Part shown: piece by piece, positions 55,901-64,000 of the stretch
How the letters are laid out: the number at the start of each line of letters is the position of its first letter
How positions within the stretch are numbered: position 1 is the first letter of the stretch
Source of the DNA: Arthrobacter cryoconiti
GTDB taxonomy: Bacteria; Actinomycetota; Actinomycetes; Actinomycetales; Micrococcaceae
Assembly: GCF_020905375.1 (NCBI RefSeq)
Contig: NZ_JAJJBU010000023.1
Coordinates: 1-64,000, forward strand
Direction of reading: 5' to 3'
Length of the DNA stretch: 64,000 nucleotides
Notes under the pieces: model-generated
Seen by the model: only the letters and a program-made list of their open reading frames with translations
What the model was told of the DNA's origin: nothing
Database searches by the model: none
Translations under genes and position numbers: made by a program

Positions 55901-56564
55901 GAAGCACTGAATACAGATTGCCGTGGCCCTCGTGGTCCGAGAGGAAGGCCACCCGCCCACCGACCCACATGGGGTCGCAGAGGTTACCGTCAAGTTCAGG
56001 AGCGAGGCGGGAAAACTCCCCCGATCCATCCCGGTCAATCCACAGCTTGCCACTGGTGCCGCCACGGTAGCGTTTCCAGGCAGATGGCTCGCGAGACAGG
56101 ACAGAGGAAACGACGACGGGACGTTCGTCGCCGACTACCGGTCCATACGCGGCACTATTCACCGGCCCATAGTTCAAGGCAGTACTTCGACCGTCGGCAA
56201 GGCGGAGCCCATAGGCCCAGCTCAAACGTGCATCCGGCTGCTCAAAAGCGCTCGTCACCAACACGCTGCCATCTGCGGCGAAGCCCTTGACTGTGGTGGA
56301 GGGGTGCCCCCAGTACGTGAGCTGGCGAACCGGTCCGCCGTCGACGGGGGCGGTGACCACTTCCGGAGACTCCCCCCGAGGGAGAGTCCACACTAGATGC
56401 TTGCCGTCGGGGGTGAATCGTGGGTTTCGAGGTGGCAGCCCTTCGGAGGACACCCGCCAGGCCCGCCCTCCGGATAGCGGGGCGACCCAGACGTCGTCTT
56501 GGGCCACAAACGTAAGCGTGTCCTGGTATAGATGTGGGTAGCGCAGATAGCTCGAGGAAGTCAT
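52929..56564 (-). CDS. S41-family peptidase, tricorn protease homologue
   Basis: A 1211-residue giant peptidase. The N-terminal part reads as two beta-propellers (blades such as NPRFTPDGKHLVWT and SPAFTPDGKFVAFLS). A C1 helical region (WRLQRDFFYTADMAGVDWDSVYARYRPIV), a PDZ domain and a C-terminal catalytic domain follow, with nucleophile Ser in LTDEFAGSDGDILTAV and GMRTWGGVVGI. Tricorn degrades short peptides released by the proteasome, and Actinobacteria have both. Between the propellers lies a low-complexity insert (about residues 385-490, rich in Gly, Ser, Thr and Asp). It starts 23 bases after the kinase gene and is probably in one operon with it. Confidence 0.92.
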   Translation of the reverse strand: MTSSSYLRYPHLYQDTLTFVAQDDVWVAPLSGGRAWRVSSEGLPPRNPRFTPDGKHLVWTLPRGESPEVVTAPVDGGPVRQLTYWGHPSTTVKGFAADGSVLVTSAFEQPDARLSWAYGLRLADGRSTALNYGPVNSAAYGPVVGDERPVVVSSVLSREPSAWKRYRGGTSGKLWIDRDGSGEFSRLAPELDGNLCDPMWVGGRVAFLSDHEGHGNLYSVLPDGSNLRRHTDFEGFYVRHASTDGTRIVFESAGNLFLISELEGSKKLDGTLSRGSDAVQLDIKLGATVQARTPRLLKVAEHLGDVVPLPDGRSSVVESHGTLHLLTHSDGPARVIVCEAGVRARLARPLGSGHIFHIADNGGEEALYIRKLADTPEGACAVGSTSDTNGVGSAQHGSDSGESAPTDTSAGTELDQEVRAVDSGEAGLPHPVSAQSVNNDTFRVAAPGMERTTAPRDELAQRGDAAPVPTPDGEGAGRGEVLGSTTGFEQARRIDFPERTRAAEAVGSPDGGWIAIGTEFGQVYLVDVTAGSMELLSQSSAGAVEELVFSPDSAWLLWSEPLESDEPRTRLRMAAVRGEGETRIVELTDGRFADHSPAFTPDGKFVAFLSRRSFDPVYDTHSFDLSFPMSTKPFLMALSRNTQSPFGPYQEGAPHAGLAAASQKSASAGTSTEPAQVVVDVEGLAARIIGVPVAQGSYTALAAVDGALLWQVDHAGGATGDGLATASAQSAPASLERFELASKKTTQLVPELDQFRISADGKWILTVLGEEVKVYSSTPAGTDENTGTGVDLDRILVMMDPPKVWGQAFDEAWRLQRDFFYTADMAGVDWDSVYARYRPIVERLGGHDDLVDLLWELHGELGTSHAYVTPAPVVEAGVGAQGHLGAAFEKTAHGWAVTEIMGGESSDPQAFSPLAAPGVAVQRGEILEAVNGIAIPEQGPASVLVGTAGRIVELSLLSLPTDQGAAPARRRVAVVPLKSEERLRYQQWVAGNRATVRQASNGTFGYLHVPDMMPRGWAQLHRDLDTETASDALVVDVRRNRGGHTSQLVAEIIGRRMDAWTMVRGATPRIYPSRSPRGPVVVLTDEFAGSDGDILTAVAKLRGIGPVVGMRTWGGVVGIDGRFTLADGTAVTQPRYAYWFRDGLGFGVENYGVDPDIEVPFPPHDYAAGNDPQLEAAIGVLLEMQQEISTVHAPQLSGYRNLAPSPLPPRP

Positions 56565-56587
56565 GAACGTATCTTAGTCAATCGGGA

Positions 56588-58216
56588 TCAAGGTCCCGCG
56601 TTGATTTCCTGAATCATCCACCGTCCGCTGACACTAACCAGCACTATCACCAACTCTTGCTGCTGTTCTCGCTCATGGAGATTGATGGTGCTCCCGCGCG
56701 CGTCGAGCTCGGCGAAAGCAGTTGTGGTGATGGTGGCAGCCACCGTCGAACTCATCGTGGGGTTTTCAGATCCGCCACGGATCAATCCGCTGGCCACCAC
56801 CTTGGCCTGAGACACTCCCGTTTCCAACCCGGCGAAGGAATGCTGGCTCGTTTCCAATGCCTGAACCACAGCGCTGTCAGCGATCATGGCCGGTGAACCC
56901 ACTGCGTTGACGCTTGCCATCAACGCGAACTGTCCGCTGGAGAGTGCGTAGTTGCGCACCCACGCCAGCGCCGGCAAGGCCACTTCAGGTTGGGTAGATG
57001 CCAGGCCCCGACGGATCTCCTCCGGTAAGGGCCGCGCATCAGCAGGACTCACTGAGGAGCTTGCGAACGTGGCGTCACCGGACGAATCTACGCCGGCTGG
57101 CACGGACGACCCCTGCCACCCGGCCGCTGCGATTCCCGCCACAGCCATGAGTATGCCCAGCCACAACCACAGCCGGGTACTTCGAAAAGGGGCATTCCCG
57201 ACGGCGCCCGCGGGAGGAAACCTGTGTTGTCGCGGCCGGTTTACGTCTTTCACATGGTTTGGTTTCGCCAGGCCACCGTGCCGCCAAAAGCGTTTGCTGG
57301 GACCACGCTGGGCTCGCCTGGTCAAGAGTTGTGGGAGCACACTCGGGTGAACCGACTCCGCCAAGGCCAACGACTCGGCACGTGCACTGCGAAAGATCGA
57401 TTGGGCCATGGCCGCGGCGGTCGGGCGCTGGCCCGCGTCCTCAGCCAGTCCTGCCTCGAGTGCCGCCGCCAATTCTCCTGGAACTCCGGGCACGAGCAAG
57501 GAGAGGGGTAGACGCTCTTTTGTTTCCGGTGGAGGCCAGCCCGTCAACGCAAACCACCCAAGAGCAGCCATGGAGTACACGTCTGATGCGGCACTTTTTC
57601 CAGAGTCAAAGCTGCTGAAGAATCCGGGGGTGCCGGAGCCGGGCAGCGGAGGCTGTCCAGCCAACATTGCGAAGCCGAGATCGCCCAAAACCGGCTTTCC
57701 GTGTGCCGTAAAAAGAACATTGCCCGGTGAAACGTCGCCATGAATGACACCGTTACCGTGGAGAAATGAAAGTACCTGCCCCAGAGGAGTCAGCACAGTG
57801 ACCGTCTCCCCTACGGAAAGGGGTCCTCGGGCTGCCACCAGATCCTGCAAAGATCCGCCCGCTGCGTAATCTGTGAGAAGCGCCCTTCCACCGCACCATT
57901 GCCCCTCCAACGCCTCCACACCACGCATGGACAGGAGATGTTCGTGGTCATAATTGGCCATAACGCGCCATTCACGTGTGATCTCGCTTTCATTATGAAG
58001 TGCCGACCCCGTTCCAGATTCGAAGCTATCATCGGCGGGAGCGGATATGGACACGCCCTCCGGCATGAAACATTTCGCGGCTAACAGAGTCGGACTCCCG
58101 TGTGGTTGCACCAGCCACACTGTGGCTTGCGCCCCACTGCCAAGGCATCGGAGCACGTCATAACCGCTGATCACCGGCGTTTGCGCAGCCCCAATGCCGG
58201 CCTCTTTTCCCTCCAT
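56588..58216 (-). CDS. Ser/Thr protein kinase, membrane-anchored, with degenerate motifs
   Basis: About 542 residues. The kinase domain (about 18-275) has glycine loop LGSGAQATVW, Lys in LAAKCF and Glu in NESEITREW. The catalytic loop is HGDVSPGNVLF, with HGD in place of HRD and no Lys two residues after Asp. The metal motif is DLG in place of DFG, and the APE region is weak. A single membrane helix (LWLWLGILMAVAGIAAAGW) leads to an extracellular domain of about 160 residues without PASTA repeats. ATG 58216 is chosen over 58228 because ggag lies 6 bases upstream. It precedes the tricorn-like gene. Confidence 0.88.
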   Translation of the reverse strand: MEGKEAGIGAAQTPVISGYDVLRCLGSGAQATVWLVQPHGSPTLLAAKCFMPEGVSISAPADDSFESGTGSALHNESEITREWRVMANYDHEHLLSMRGVEALEGQWCGGRALLTDYAAGGSLQDLVAARGPLSVGETVTVLTPLGQVLSFLHGNGVIHGDVSPGNVLFTAHGKPVLGDLGFAMLAGQPPLPGSGTPGFFSSFDSGKSAASDVYSMAALGWFALTGWPPPETKERLPLSLLVPGVPGELAAALEAGLAEDAGQRPTAAAMAQSIFRSARAESLALAESVHPSVLPQLLTRRAQRGPSKRFWRHGGLAKPNHVKDVNRPRQHRFPPAGAVGNAPFRSTRLWLWLGILMAVAGIAAAGWQGSSVPAGVDSSGDATFASSSVSPADARPLPEEIRRGLASTQPEVALPALAWVRNYALSSGQFALMASVNAVGSPAMIADSAVVQALETSQHSFAGLETGVSQAKVVASGLIRGGSENPTMSSTVAATITTTAFAELDARGSTINLHEREQQQELVIVLVSVSGRWMIQEINAGP

Positions 58217-58267
58217 ATTTGTCTCCATATGACAGTCATAGACCTTTTTTGTCCGTTTCGCTCAGAG

Positions 58268-58276
58268 TTATCCACA
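58268..58276 (+). promoter_or_regulatory. Isolated DnaA-box consensus
   Basis: ttatccaca is a perfect match to the DnaA box TTATNCACA in the kinase-lipB intergenic region. A single copy is not an origin. It could be a regulatory DnaA site or chance. Confidence 0.35.
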
Positions 58277-58306
58277 GGGCATAGGGTTCCCGTGCTGGTT
58301 TTCGGA

Positions 58307-58334
58307 TTTAGGCGAAGTTACTTCGTCGCCTAAA
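58307..58334 (+). promoter_or_regulatory. Palindrome immediately upstream of lipB
   Basis: tttaggcga (58307-58315) pairs perfectly with tcgcctaaa (58326-58334). Inside it cgaag-tta-cttcg forms an alternative stem. The element abuts the GTG at 58335 and lies 9 bases before the ATG, where a ribosome binding site would be. It could be a repressor operator or a translation-controlling hairpin. Confidence 0.55.
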
Positions 58335-58343
58335 GTGTCCTAC

Positions 58344-59075
58344 ATGACTGTTGAGTTCACAGAGGTCGGTTTTGCCCCGGATTTTGTCGACTACAGCAGC
58401 GCCTGGGACCAACAACGCACAGTGCACGACGCCGTCGTCGCTCACACTGTGGGAAACAGCGTGCTGCTACTCGAACATTCCGCTGTCTATACGGCCGGAA
58501 AACGCACGGAAGCCCATGAACGTCCCTTCGATGGCACGCCCGTCGTAAACGTTGACCGCGGTGGCAAACTGACCTGGCATGGACCCGGTCAGCTTGTCAT
58601 GTACCCGATCGTTCGTTTGAAAGACGCCCACGGCATCCGAGAATACGTATACGCACTTGAAGAGATCATCATTGAGACACTGGCAGCCTTCGGTGTTTCC
58701 GGGGTCCGAGTGGATGGCCGAGCCGGAATCTGGCTCCTGGCGGATGCCACAAACGTGGAACGCAAAATTGCGGCCATCGGCATCCGGGTTCACGATGGCG
58801 TCACTATGCACGGTATCGCCATCAACGCCAACAACGATCTCTCACCCTACGCACAAATCATTGCGTGCGGTATTACTGACGCCGGCACCACCACAATTGC
58901 GGCGGAGACCGGCAACGACGTCGACCCTATAGCTTTGGTTCCCGTTCTAAAGGCTGCAACCAACCGCTTTCTAGGACCCCTTCTTGAGGACCCCGCCACC
59001 GCAGGTACCTCCCCCGAAAGCGAAATAACCGGTGCCGCGCTGACGCAGGCGCCGGTGGAAGGAGCATTGGCATGA
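58344..59075 (+). CDS. lipB: Lipoyl(octanoyl) transferase
   Basis: A 243-residue cytosolic enzyme that moves octanoyl groups from acyl carrier protein to lipoyl domains, the first step of lipoate assembly. Family blocks: [49 protein letters not shown] and the catalytic Lys/Cys pair in KIAAIGIRV and IIACGIT. ATG 58344 is used; GTG 58335 is an alternative. Neither has a ribosome binding site because the palindrome occupies that spot. Its stop overlaps the lipA start by ATGA. Confidence 0.94.
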   Translation: MTVEFTEVGFAPDFVDYSSAWDQQRTVHDAVVAHTVGNSVLLLEHSAVYTAGKRTEAHERPFDGTPVVNVDRGGKLTWHGPGQLVMYPIVRLKDAHGIREYVYALEEIIIETLAAFGVSGVRVDGRAGIWLLADATNVERKIAAIGIRVHDGVTMHGIAINANNDLSPYAQIIACGITDAGTTTIAAETGNDVDPIALVPVLKAATNRFLGPLLEDPATAGTSPESEITGAALTQAPVEGALA

Positions 59076-60088
59076 CCTTGGTACCTGAGGGGCGCAAGTT
59101 ACTCCGAATTGAGCAGCGCAACGCTGCTGTGCCCGTAGAACGCAAGCCCGAGTGGATGAAAGCAAAGGTCACTATGGGGCCCGAGTACATCGCGATGAAG
59201 AACCTGGTCAAAGGTGAGGGCTTACACACTGTCTGCGAAGAAGCAGGCTGCCCGAATATTTTTGAGTGCTGGGAAGACCGTGAGGCCACGTTCCTGATCG
59301 GCGGCTCTGAGTGCACCAGACGCTGCGACTTTTGCCAGATCGATACTGGCAAACCGTCCCCGATCGACATGTTCGAACCCACCAAGGTGGCTCGTTCCGT
59401 AGTCAAAATGAACCTTCGCTACGCCACAGTTACAGGAGTTGCCCGCGACGATCTAGCTGACGAGGGCGTCTGGCTCTATGCAGAAACTGTGCGCAAGATT
59501 CACGAATTGAATCCCAATACGGGTGTAGAGCTGTTGATACCTGACTTTTCCGGCAAGCCAGAGCACATTAGCGCGATCTGCGAATCAGCTCCGGAAGTTT
59601 TTGCACACAATGTTGAGACAGTCCCACGAATCTTCAAACGCATCCGTCCCGCCTTCCGCTACGATCGCTCCTTGGATGTCATCTCCCAAGGCCGCGACCA
59701 GGGGATGGTGACCAAGTCCAATCTCATCTTGGGCATGGGTGAAACGCGCGAAGAAATCTCTCAAGCTCTGGCGGACCTTCACGGCGCTGGGACTGACTTG
59801 ATCACCATTACTCAATACTTGCGCCCCTCGGAGCGGCACCTCCCAGTGGACCGTTGGGTCAAGCCGCAAGAGTTCGTCGAGCTCTCCCAAGAAGCTGAAG
59901 AAATCGGCTTTCTCGGAGTTATGTCAGGACCACTGGTGCGTTCTTCCTACCGTGCTGGACGACTGTGGGCCACTGCCATGCGCAAGAAGGGTCGGGACAT
60001 CCCTGAGCACCTAGCCCACATTGCTGAGGGTATCGAGGATTCAGGCCACACGCGCCAGGAAGCAGCCTCACTCATCCCTGCCTCATGA
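59072..60088 (+). CDS. lipA: Lipoyl synthase
   Basis: A 338-residue radical-SAM enzyme that inserts two sulfurs into protein-bound octanoyl groups. The N-terminal auxiliary cluster cysteines are in [15 protein letters not shown]. The radical-SAM CxxxCxxC is CTRRCDFC. Other blocks are [29 protein letters not shown] and [10 protein letters not shown] with the C-terminal Ser ligand. It is coupled to lipB by a 4-base overlap; the two enzymes act in sequence on the lipoyl domains of sucB. Confidence 0.97.
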   Translation: MTLVPEGRKLLRIEQRNAAVPVERKPEWMKAKVTMGPEYIAMKNLVKGEGLHTVCEEAGCPNIFECWEDREATFLIGGSECTRRCDFCQIDTGKPSPIDMFEPTKVARSVVKMNLRYATVTGVARDDLADEGVWLYAETVRKIHELNPNTGVELLIPDFSGKPEHISAICESAPEVFAHNVETVPRIFKRIRPAFRYDRSLDVISQGRDQGMVTKSNLILGMGETREEISQALADLHGAGTDLITITQYLRPSERHLPVDRWVKPQEFVELSQEAEEIGFLGVMSGPLVRSSYRAGRLWATAMRKKGRDIPEHLAHIAEGIEDSGHTRQEAASLIPAS

Positions 60089-60094
60089 TCACCA

Positions 60095-60138
60095 CGTGCA
60101 CGCTTCGCCGGTGTCTTTTTTCCGGCCAAGCGTGCACG
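60095..60138 (+). terminator. Hairpin after lipA
   Basis: cgtgcacgctt (60095-60105) pairs with aagcgtgcacg (60128-60138), extended inward by gccgg/ccggc after one mismatch. The loop contains a t6 run. It separates lipA from the DUF4191 gene. Confidence 0.65.
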
Positions 60139-60177
60139 CAGTCATTTTCATCCAACACCCGCTAGAATTGAATTACT

Positions 60178-60948
60178 ATGGCCAAAACCACTGACTCCAC
60201 ACACATTGACGACGATAAACCGAAGCGCTCACTCTTTAAGCGCACGCCAAAAGAAGGCGCCCCGAAGAAGGTAAAAAAGCCCAGTCGGATCAAGCAAATG
60301 GTGGACATCTTCAAGATGACCCGCCGCCACGACCCTATGGTCACGTGGTACATGCTTGGCACCTTCTTCGCGCTGGTCCTCGTCGCCGTCGTGGTGTCCT
60401 TGTTGATCCCGCCGCATTCCTGGATCAACGGGCTGCTCATCGGTTTGCCGCTGGGGCTGTTGGGCGCATTACTGATCATGTCCCGGCGTGCCGAACGCGC
60501 CGCTTACGCACAAATCGAGGGTAAGCCTGGTGCCGCAGGTGCGGCTCTAAGCTCGCTGAAGAAGGGCTGGATTTTTGAGGAACAACCAGTCTCCGTCAAC
60601 CCTCGAACGCAGGATGTTGTCTTCCGCGCTATTGGGAAGGCCGGAATCGTCCTCGTCACTGAGGGACCGTCCTCGCGCGTGAAGGGGCTGGTGGACGCCG
60701 AGAGACGCCGTCTGAACCGCATTTTGCCCAACGTAGCCGTGATAGTCATCGAAACCGGCAAAGGCGACGGTCAGGTGCCGATCGCCAAGGTCACTAAGAA
60801 GATGAACAAGCTCAAGGGCGAGCTGACCAAGGTTGAAATTGGTGCTGTTAATAAGCGCATCACTTCCATGGGTAACAAGCTACCCATACCCAAGGGAATC
60901 GACCCCTACAAGGCACGCCCCGACCGCAAGGCCGCACGCGGACGCTAA
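60178..60948 (+). CDS. DUF4191 membrane protein
   Basis: A 256-residue protein with a basic N-terminus (about 50 residues, KRSLFKRTPKEGAPKKVKK), two membrane segments (YMLGTFFALVLVAVVVSLLI and INGLLIGLPLGLLGALLIM) and a cytosolic domain containing LKKGWIFEEQPVSVNPRTQDVVFRAIGKAGIVLVTEG. It matches the actinobacterial DUF4191 family at the Rv2219 position, always next to lipA; function unknown. It ends in a basic tail. Confidence 0.88.
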   Translation: MAKTTDSTHIDDDKPKRSLFKRTPKEGAPKKVKKPSRIKQMVDIFKMTRRHDPMVTWYMLGTFFALVLVAVVVSLLIPPHSWINGLLIGLPLGLLGALLIMSRRAERAAYAQIEGKPGAAGAALSSLKKGWIFEEQPVSVNPRTQDVVFRAIGKAGIVLVTEGPSSRVKGLVDAERRRLNRILPNVAVIVIETGKGDGQVPIAKVTKKMNKLKGELTKVEIGAVNKRITSMGNKLPIPKGIDPYKARPDRKAARGR

Positions 60949-60962
60949 AGACGAACCAAAAT

Positions 60963-61004
60963 AGTTGGCCCCGGAGGGATTTCCCACCGGGGCCAACTTT
61001 TTTT
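60963..61004 (+). terminator. Rho-independent terminator of the DUF4191 gene
   Basis: agttggccccgg (60963-60974) pairs perfectly with ccggggccaact (60987-60998), followed by a t7 run. The convergent RDD gene ends 19 bases later. Confidence 0.88.
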
Positions 61005-61022
61005 AATTATTCGCTTTTCTAT

Positions 61023-61460
61023 CTAACGGCGAACCAAGAGCGTTTTCATGGCTTTGTCGTGGAGGCCGCGGTGGTCGGCATCGACAATGATGACTGGTAT
61101 TAGCAGACATATCAGCACCGCTCGGACGACTCCAGCGAGAAGCCCTACAGGGGCGCTGTCCAGGCGTCGAACCCGGATTCCGCTCACGCGATGGCCAATG
61201 CTGAAACCGAGGGTGCCGACTAGTACCATTTGTTCCAGTGCAAAAACGGCCAAAATTGCCATCGAATTTCCGCCGAAGAAGGCAATTGCTATCAGGTAGC
61301 TCAGGCCCCAGTCGATGCAAATTGCCAGGATGCGTCGGCCTGCACGCGCCATCGAGCCACGCCCAGATTCGGGTAACCCTAAACGCTCGCCCGGGTAATT
61401 GGATATATTAGAGGTATCCGGCCCGCTGAGCCAGGATCCAATGTCTTTACGATCTACCAC
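61023..61460 (-). CDS. RDD-family membrane protein
   Basis: A 145-residue protein with an N-terminal hydrophilic part and the RDD domain from about residue 37. The domain reads ARAGRRILAICIDWGLSYLIAIAFF (first membrane helix with its Arg and Asp), FSIGHRVSGIRVRRLD and a final helix ending DHRGLHDKAMKTLLVRR. Function is unknown; some RDD proteins are Na+/H+ antiporters. The start is GTG at 61460 and no ribosome binding site is visible. It corresponds to Rv2219A, between DUF4191 and glnA1. Confidence 0.86.
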   Translation of the reverse strand: MVDRKDIGSWLSGPDTSNISNYPGERLGLPESGRGSMARAGRRILAICIDWGLSYLIAIAFFGGNSMAILAVFALEQMVLVGTLGFSIGHRVSGIRVRRLDSAPVGLLAGVVRAVLICLLIPVIIVDADHRGLHDKAMKTLLVRR

Positions 61461-61642
61461 AGCACAAGCTTACCGGTGCTTGGCATACGCCCACCCATCG
61501 GTGCGAAATTGGTTGTGGTTGTAACGTGCTGGAAACATTTCCGACACCGTTGAGTAATGGCGTCACCGTAGTCTTATTTCAGTTGTAGAAGCACCCATGG
61601 CCGGAATCCACCCGGCCGGAACCCAAGCGCCAAGGAGCTTAG

Positions 61643-63067
61643 ATGTTCAAGAACGCGGACGAAGTCCTCAAGTTCATCAAAGACGAAGATGTGAAATTCG
61701 TCGATATCCGATTCACCGATCTTCCCGGCGTGCAGCAGCACTTCAATGTCCCGGCAAAGACCGTGGATGCCGACTTCTTCATCAATGGACAGCTGTTCGA
61801 CGGTTCTTCCATCCGAGGCTTTCAGGGCATCGCAGAATCCGACATGCAGCTGATCCCGGATCCCACCACAGCGTTTGTTGACACGTTCCGTCTGGAGAAG
61901 ACGTTGGCATTGAACTTCTCAATCGTCAACCCTCGTACCGGAGACCCGTACCACCGTGACCCTCGGGGCGTAGCCGAGAAGGCTGAAGCATACTTGGCGT
62001 CTACCGGAATTGCGGACACAGCTTTCTTTGGCGCCGAAGCCGAGTTCTTTGTCTTTGACAACGTCCAGTACGAGTCCTCGCCGCAGGGGTCCTTCTATAA
62101 GATCGACTCCGAGGAAGCCAACTGGAACACCGGCCGCAAGGAAGAGGGCGGAAACCTCGGTTACAAGACGCCCGTCAAGGGCGGATACTTCCCAGTAGCG
62201 CCCGTAGACCATCAGGCCGATCTTCGCGACGCCATGTGCATCGAACTGGACAACGCCGGTCTTGCCGTGGAACGTTCGCACCACGAGGTGGGCGCTGCCG
62301 GTCAGGCAGAAATCAACTACACGTTCAACACGCTAGTTCACTCCGCCGATGACCTGCAGAAGTTCAAATACGTCATCAAGAACACGGCTTGGGCCTGGGG
62401 CAAGTCCGTCACGTTCATGCCCAAACCAGTTTTTGGCGACAACGGCTCGGGCATGCACTGCCACCAGTCGTTGTGGAGCAACGGTAAGCCGCTCTTTTAC
62501 GATGAAAAAGGTTATGCCGGCCTGTCTGACCTTGCCCGATGGTACATCGGAGGCCTGCTCAAGCACTCATCTGCGGTCCTCGCCTTCACCAACCCGACGG
62601 TGAACTCCTACCGCCGCCTGGTCAAGGGCTTCGAGGCACCGGTGAACATGGTGTACTCGCAGGGGAACCGTTCCGCTGGTATTCGGATCCCAATCACCGG
62701 CTCGAACCCGAAAGCGAAGCGTCTTGAGTTCAGGGCACCGGATCCCTCCTCCAACCCGTATCTGGCGTTCTCTGCCCAGCTGATGGCCGGCCTAGACGGG
62801 ATTAAGAATCGGATTGAACCGCCAGCGCCGATCGACAAGGACCTCTACGAGCTTCCTCCTGAAGAGGCGAAGGACATTCCGAAGGCTCCGGAGTCACTGG
62901 ACGAAGCTTTGATCGCTTTGGAGAACGACAACGATTTCTTGCAGGCTGGCGGTGTCTTTACGCAGGATCTGATCGACACTTGGATCGATTACAAGCGCGA
63001 ATACGAGATTAAGCCGCTGCAACTGCGTCCCAACCCCTATGAGTTCGAGCTCTACTACGGCTGCTGA
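61643..63067 (+). CDS. glnA: Type I glutamine synthetase
   Basis: A 474-residue dodecameric enzyme making glutamine from glutamate, ammonia and ATP. Blocks: [35 protein letters not shown] (metal Glu), [27 protein letters not shown] and [20 protein letters not shown]. The adenylylation loop is [16 protein letters not shown], with the target Tyr, so this is the GlnE-regulated GlnA1 type. An aaggag lies 6 bases before the ATG. It is divergent from the RDD gene. Confidence 0.97.
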   Translation: MFKNADEVLKFIKDEDVKFVDIRFTDLPGVQQHFNVPAKTVDADFFINGQLFDGSSIRGFQGIAESDMQLIPDPTTAFVDTFRLEKTLALNFSIVNPRTGDPYHRDPRGVAEKAEAYLASTGIADTAFFGAEAEFFVFDNVQYESSPQGSFYKIDSEEANWNTGRKEEGGNLGYKTPVKGGYFPVAPVDHQADLRDAMCIELDNAGLAVERSHHEVGAAGQAEINYTFNTLVHSADDLQKFKYVIKNTAWAWGKSVTFMPKPVFGDNGSGMHCHQSLWSNGKPLFYDEKGYAGLSDLARWYIGGLLKHSSAVLAFTNPTVNSYRRLVKGFEAPVNMVYSQGNRSAGIRIPITGSNPKAKRLEFRAPDPSSNPYLAFSAQLMAGLDGIKNRIEPPAPIDKDLYELPPEEAKDIPKAPESLDEALIALENDNDFLQAGGVFTQDLIDTWIDYKREYEIKPLQLRPNPYEFELYYGC

Positions 63068-63078
63068 TTCTTAGATGA

Positions 63079-63130
63079 GCGACGGCGGTCCCTGGGCGAG
63101 TGTTTCTACTCGCGCAGGGACCGCCGTCGC
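63079..63130. terminator. Bidirectional hairpin shared by glnA and glutaminase genes
   Basis: gcgacggcggtccctg (63079-63094) pairs perfectly over 16 bp with 63115-63130, and an inner cgagt/actcg stem extends it. There is no T-run. It lies between the two convergent stops. Confidence 0.75.
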
Positions 63131-63149
63131 ACTTTAGTCTCCTGCAGCG

Positions 63150-64000
63150 TTAGAAGATCGACCAACCTGTCCGGGTGGTGAATTCGTCCAGTGCCGCAAT
63201 ACCGGCCACCGAGTTTCCGTTCGGTCCCAAGGATGGGCCCCAGACAGCAACTGAGCACCGTCCGGGCACTACTGCGATGATTCCACCACCCACACCGCTC
63301 TTGCCCGGCAACCCGACCCGATACGCGAACTCGCCAGCGGCGTCGTACGTTCCACAAGTAAGCATGACCGCATTGATGCGTTTGCTCTGATTCGGGCTCA
63401 GGAACGGCGTTCCACCCGCGGAGACACCGTGTCGAGCCAGGAAAAGTGAAGCTTTGGCAAGGTCTTCTGTGGATATTTCTAGGGCACACTGGTCAAAGTA
63501 GTTTTCCATGACCAACTCCACCGGATTCTCCAGATTTCCGTAACTTGCCAAAAAATGTGCCATGGCCGCGTTACGGTGACCATGCTGCGCCTCAGAGGCT
63601 GCCACCGCCCGGTCCACGTCCACGCTCGGGTTTCCGGACTCGGAGCGTAATAGCCCACGGATTGAATGCGCTGCATCACCCGTGAGCGTCAACAAACGAT
63701 CAGTGACCACCAACGCTCCGGCATTGATAAATGGATTACGCGGAATTCCCTGATCTGCTTCAAGCTGGACCATGGAGTTGAAGGCGGAGCCTGACGGTTC
63801 ACGAGAAACGCGTCGCCAAATGGAGTCATAGTCGTAGGACATCACGAGCGCCAGGGAAAAGACTTTGGAAATACTCTGTATCGAGAACTGGGTATGCCAG
63901 TCCCCCGCTCCGAATACCTCTCCGTCCGACATCGCCACACACATACCAAATTTGTCGGGGGAAACATTCGCCAGCCCGGGAATGTAGGAAGCTACATCGC
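63150..64000 (-). CDS. glsA: Glutaminase A (partial, 5' end beyond window)
   Basis: The C-terminal 282 or so residues of a serine-dependent beta-lactamase-fold glutaminase that hydrolyses glutamine to glutamate and ammonia. The catalytic Ser-x-x-Lys is in FSIQSISKVFSLAL. Other conserved blocks are RNPFINAGALVVTD, ALEISTEDLAKASLFLARHGV and GKSGVGGGIIAVVPG. An internal ATG at 63944 is not the start: the frame continues open to the window edge as DVASYIPGLANVSPDKFG, the normal glutaminase N-terminal region. Perhaps 20-40 residues are missing. Confidence 0.93.
   Translation of the reverse strand, partial: DVASYIPGLANVSPDKFGMCVAMSDGEVFGAGDWHTQFSIQSISKVFSLALVMSYDYDSIWRRVSREPSGSAFNSMVQLEADQGIPRNPFINAGALVVTDRLLTLTGDAAHSIRGLLRSESGNPSVDVDRAVAASEAQHGHRNAAMAHFLASYGNLENPVELVMENYFDQCALEISTEDLAKASLFLARHGVSAGGTPFLSPNQSKRINAVMLTCGTYDAAGEFAYRVGLPGKSGVGGGIIAVVPGRCSVAVWGPSLGPNGNSVAGIAALDEFTTRTGWSIF

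Noticed and set aside
1-64000. Mobile elements, prophage, biosynthetic cluster, defence island or tRNA/rRNA genes
   Set aside because: Nearly every gene belongs to conserved actinobacterial core families in familiar order; no transposase, integrase, inverted-repeat-bounded element or RNA gene was recognised by eye.

Overview
The window is a stretch of conserved actinobacterial core chromosome, most likely from the family Micrococcaceae (Arthrobacter sensu lato or a close relative such as Renibacterium). Four things point there: moderately high GC; a DUF222/HNH-type protein tail ending in the Arthrobacter-style PTGHHYTTT...PGTPH; a fused cydDC; and gene order matching several blocks known from Mycobacterium tuberculosis. 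I see no rRNA, tRNA, prophage, insertion sequence, CRISPR array or biosynthetic cluster. Genes are tightly packed, with many 4-base ATGA overlaps.

Layout. 1-3300: tail of a DUF222/HNH protein, a gene-poor 630-base gap, an MFS drug exporter and an aldo/keto reductase. 3290-9420: dxs (isoprenoid precursor) leading an operon with DUF402, an unknown protein and the reductase; then acnA (aconitase). 9490-19960: a P-type ATPase, a TrmA-family RNA methyltransferase, a KimA-like APC permease, two TrkA/CeoB-CeoC RCK proteins, DUF3159, an OB-fold protein, DUF3710, dut and DUF3093. This matches the M. tuberculosis Rv2689c-Rv2698 order. 20100-29470: sepH, a phosphodiesterase-like protein, DUF5998, a GNAT/acyl-CoA synthetase fusion, parC and a DinB-family protein. 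29400-37290: cydABDC (cytochrome bd oxidase and its thiol exporter), divergent from a BlaI-type repressor and an M56 peptidase, with a dense palindromic operator between them. 37350-41510: parE, a DUF7455 zinc-ribbon protein and the primary sigma factor. 41790-45670: a frameshifted DUF4192 gene, an MFS transporter and a PAC2 protein. 45990-52840: pepA, lpdA, sucB with an extreme Ala-Pro repeat linker, a small membrane protein and an OsmC protein. 52930-58220: a tricorn-like S41 peptidase downstream of a Ser/Thr kinase. 58340-64000: lipB, lipA, DUF4191, RDD protein, glnA and a convergent glutaminase running off the edge; the lipB to glnA part matches Rv2217-Rv2220.

How the genes fit together. 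lipB and lipA make the lipoyl groups that sucB carries and lpdA re-oxidises, so lipoate synthesis, E2 and E3 lie within 12 kb, with aconitase elsewhere in the window for the same cycle. glnA and the glutaminase are opposing enzymes sharing one terminator hairpin. parC and parE are about 8.5 kb apart and flank the cyd block.

The strongest leads for new biology are: (i) the BlaI/M56 pair facing cydABDC across interlocking palindromes; (ii) 18 nucleotide-identical copies of a 51-base repeat in the sucB linker; (iii) the KimA-like permease with two RCK proteins; (iv) a G7-tract frameshift in DUF4192; (v) a degenerate kinase co-transcribed with a tricorn-like peptidase.
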